A stretch of DNA of 64,000 bases, taken from assembly GCA_013399855.1 (NCBI GenBank), contig VXAY01003150.1, positions 3,562,358-3,626,357 of the forward strand, read 5' to 3'. Every line of letters begins with the position of its first letter. Within the stretch, counting starts at the first letter, position 1. This DNA comes from Oxyruncus cristatus. Taxonomy: Eukaryota > Chordata > Aves > Passeriformes > Cotingidae. A model generated the notes under the pieces. That model made no database searches. It was not told the origin of the DNA and saw only the letters and a program-made list of their open reading frames with translations. This document shows positions 63,197-64,000 of the stretch, piece by piece. Both the position numbers and the translations under genes were made by a program.

Positions 63197-63222
63197 TCTT
63201 GTGAGTCTTGTGAGTCTTGTGG
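63197..63222 (+). repeat. 9-bp tandem repeat, nearly three copies
   Basis: TCTTGTGAG, TCTTGTGAG and TCTTGTGG follow head to tail; a small minisatellite. Confidence 0.85.
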
Positions 63223-64000
63223 CTAAAGACCTGCTTATTTTTGGTACTGACTGTTCCCTTCCATCGTGGGGGGTGATTTCAGAAATTGCTGCAGTTTGCC
63301 GTAGGTGGCACAGTGTGGATGGGTCAGGCCTTTCCCCTGGCTCAGGAAAAGCAGATTGAGGGGCACTTCCTGGGCTTACAGACAGCCAGGGCTGGGGTCC
63401 TCTGGGGCTGGAGTCCCCTGCACCGTTCCTGGGGCTGCAGTGGGGTGGTGGGAGCAAAGCCAGGCCGGGGTCCGGGCGCTTTGCCCTGGCCAGGCACAGC
63501 CACGTGGATCCCCACTGCTCCACCACACATGGGATGTGTGTGGTTAAAACAGAGAGAACAGGTCGTATGAAAGGTGGTCTGAGGGGCCAAATAAGTGCTT
63601 ATGGAGCAAAGGAAAATTGTTCCAATTGGGAGGGGAAGGGAGAAAAAACCACACAGGCATTCCTTTCCCCACGGGGCTGCCAGTCACCAGCCCTTTCTGC
63701 AGGGGGAAATAATGCGCCTTTGGAAAGGGATTTGAGTTATTAAATTACTAGTTAGTGAGACCCTATGGGACTTGGGTTGGTAACATTCCCTAGCATAAAA
63801 ATTGTCTTGTTGAGAGATTTTTATTTTTGCCCTGTTGGAATTTTTTCCTTTGACATGTCACGTCCAGCTGCTCCTCCAGATGGAGGCAAGGGAGCAGTTG
63901 CCAACCCCCCCTGGGACCAGGAGAGGGATGGGAATGGTTATGCAGGAGCTGCCATAGTGCAGCTGTTCAGCTGCTGGCATGAGGGACTTGGGCTCCCCGG

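Larger units (their letters stand above)
26174..64000 (+). other. GPC1: GPC1 intron downstream of the exon (5' part; 3' end outside the window)
   Basis: The next glypican exon is large (several hundred bases). It should encode conserved runs such as the Glu-Phe-Trp and Arg-Leu-Leu-Glu-Arg stretches. I searched by eye for Glu-Phe-Trp coding words and their context and found none with the right neighbourhood, so the intron continues past 64000 and exceeds 37.8 kb. No other exon, RNA gene or intact transposon could be supported on either strand. It holds homopolymers, a microsatellite, short duplications, two notable inverted repeats and several AT-rich enhancer-like blocks, listed separately. 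The stretches 26200-29800, 30300-34500, 39000-46700, 50300-55200 and 57200-62700 otherwise look like ordinary intron. Confidence 0.8.

Noticed and set aside
63240..63590. GC-rich segment with open frames on both strands, considered as an exon or CpG island
   Set aside because: CpG count is modest, frames conflict between strands, and no glypican sequence is present.

Overview
This window looks like vertebrate, most probably avian, genomic DNA. It contains one coding piece I can support: a 159-base internal exon of glypican-1 (GPC1) on the + strand at 26015-26173. The exon has a good acceptor, a good donor, matching phase at both ends, and a peptide that reads as the start of the glypican N-lobe. 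It carries the Cys-Pro-Gln-Gly-Tyr-Thr-Cys-Cys motif and an Asn-Lys-Ser glycosylation sequon. The bird assignment is an inference. It rests on vertebrate gene structure and on the near absence of recognisable interspersed repeats over 64 kb; I see no Alu, B1, L1 or LTR element and no intact CR1. Most of the window is also CpG-poor.

Layout. Positions 1-26014 are the 3' part of the intron before the exon (intron 1 by the usual GPC1 structure). Positions 26174-64000 are the 5' part of the following intron. I found neither the CpG-rich first exon with the signal peptide nor the large third exon, so both introns run off the window. The flanking introns are at least 26.0 kb and 37.8 kb, which makes the locus large for GPC1. 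No second gene, tRNA, rRNA or CRISPR array could be supported on either strand. Long open frames exist, but none resembles a known domain.

The introns hold scattered small structure: homopolymer tracts, a TTG/TTA-rich microsatellite, a GGA tract, several short tandem duplications, and a perfect 17-bp inverted repeat at 62760-62801. There is one possible old tRNA-derived SINE near 2130-2300 and one CpG-enriched patch at 23280-23660. Several AT-rich blocks dense in homeodomain-type TAATTA/ATTA words and unusual CpG-containing words (about 14820-15500, 37430-37565, 38030-38470, 49190-49330, 55230-55790, 56600-57020) look like candidate conserved non-coding enhancers. All regulatory calls are motif-based inferences that need a multi-species alignment.

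I found no convincing new biological system here. The best leads are the perfect hairpin, the candidate enhancer blocks and the CpG-enriched patch 2.4 kb upstream of the exon.
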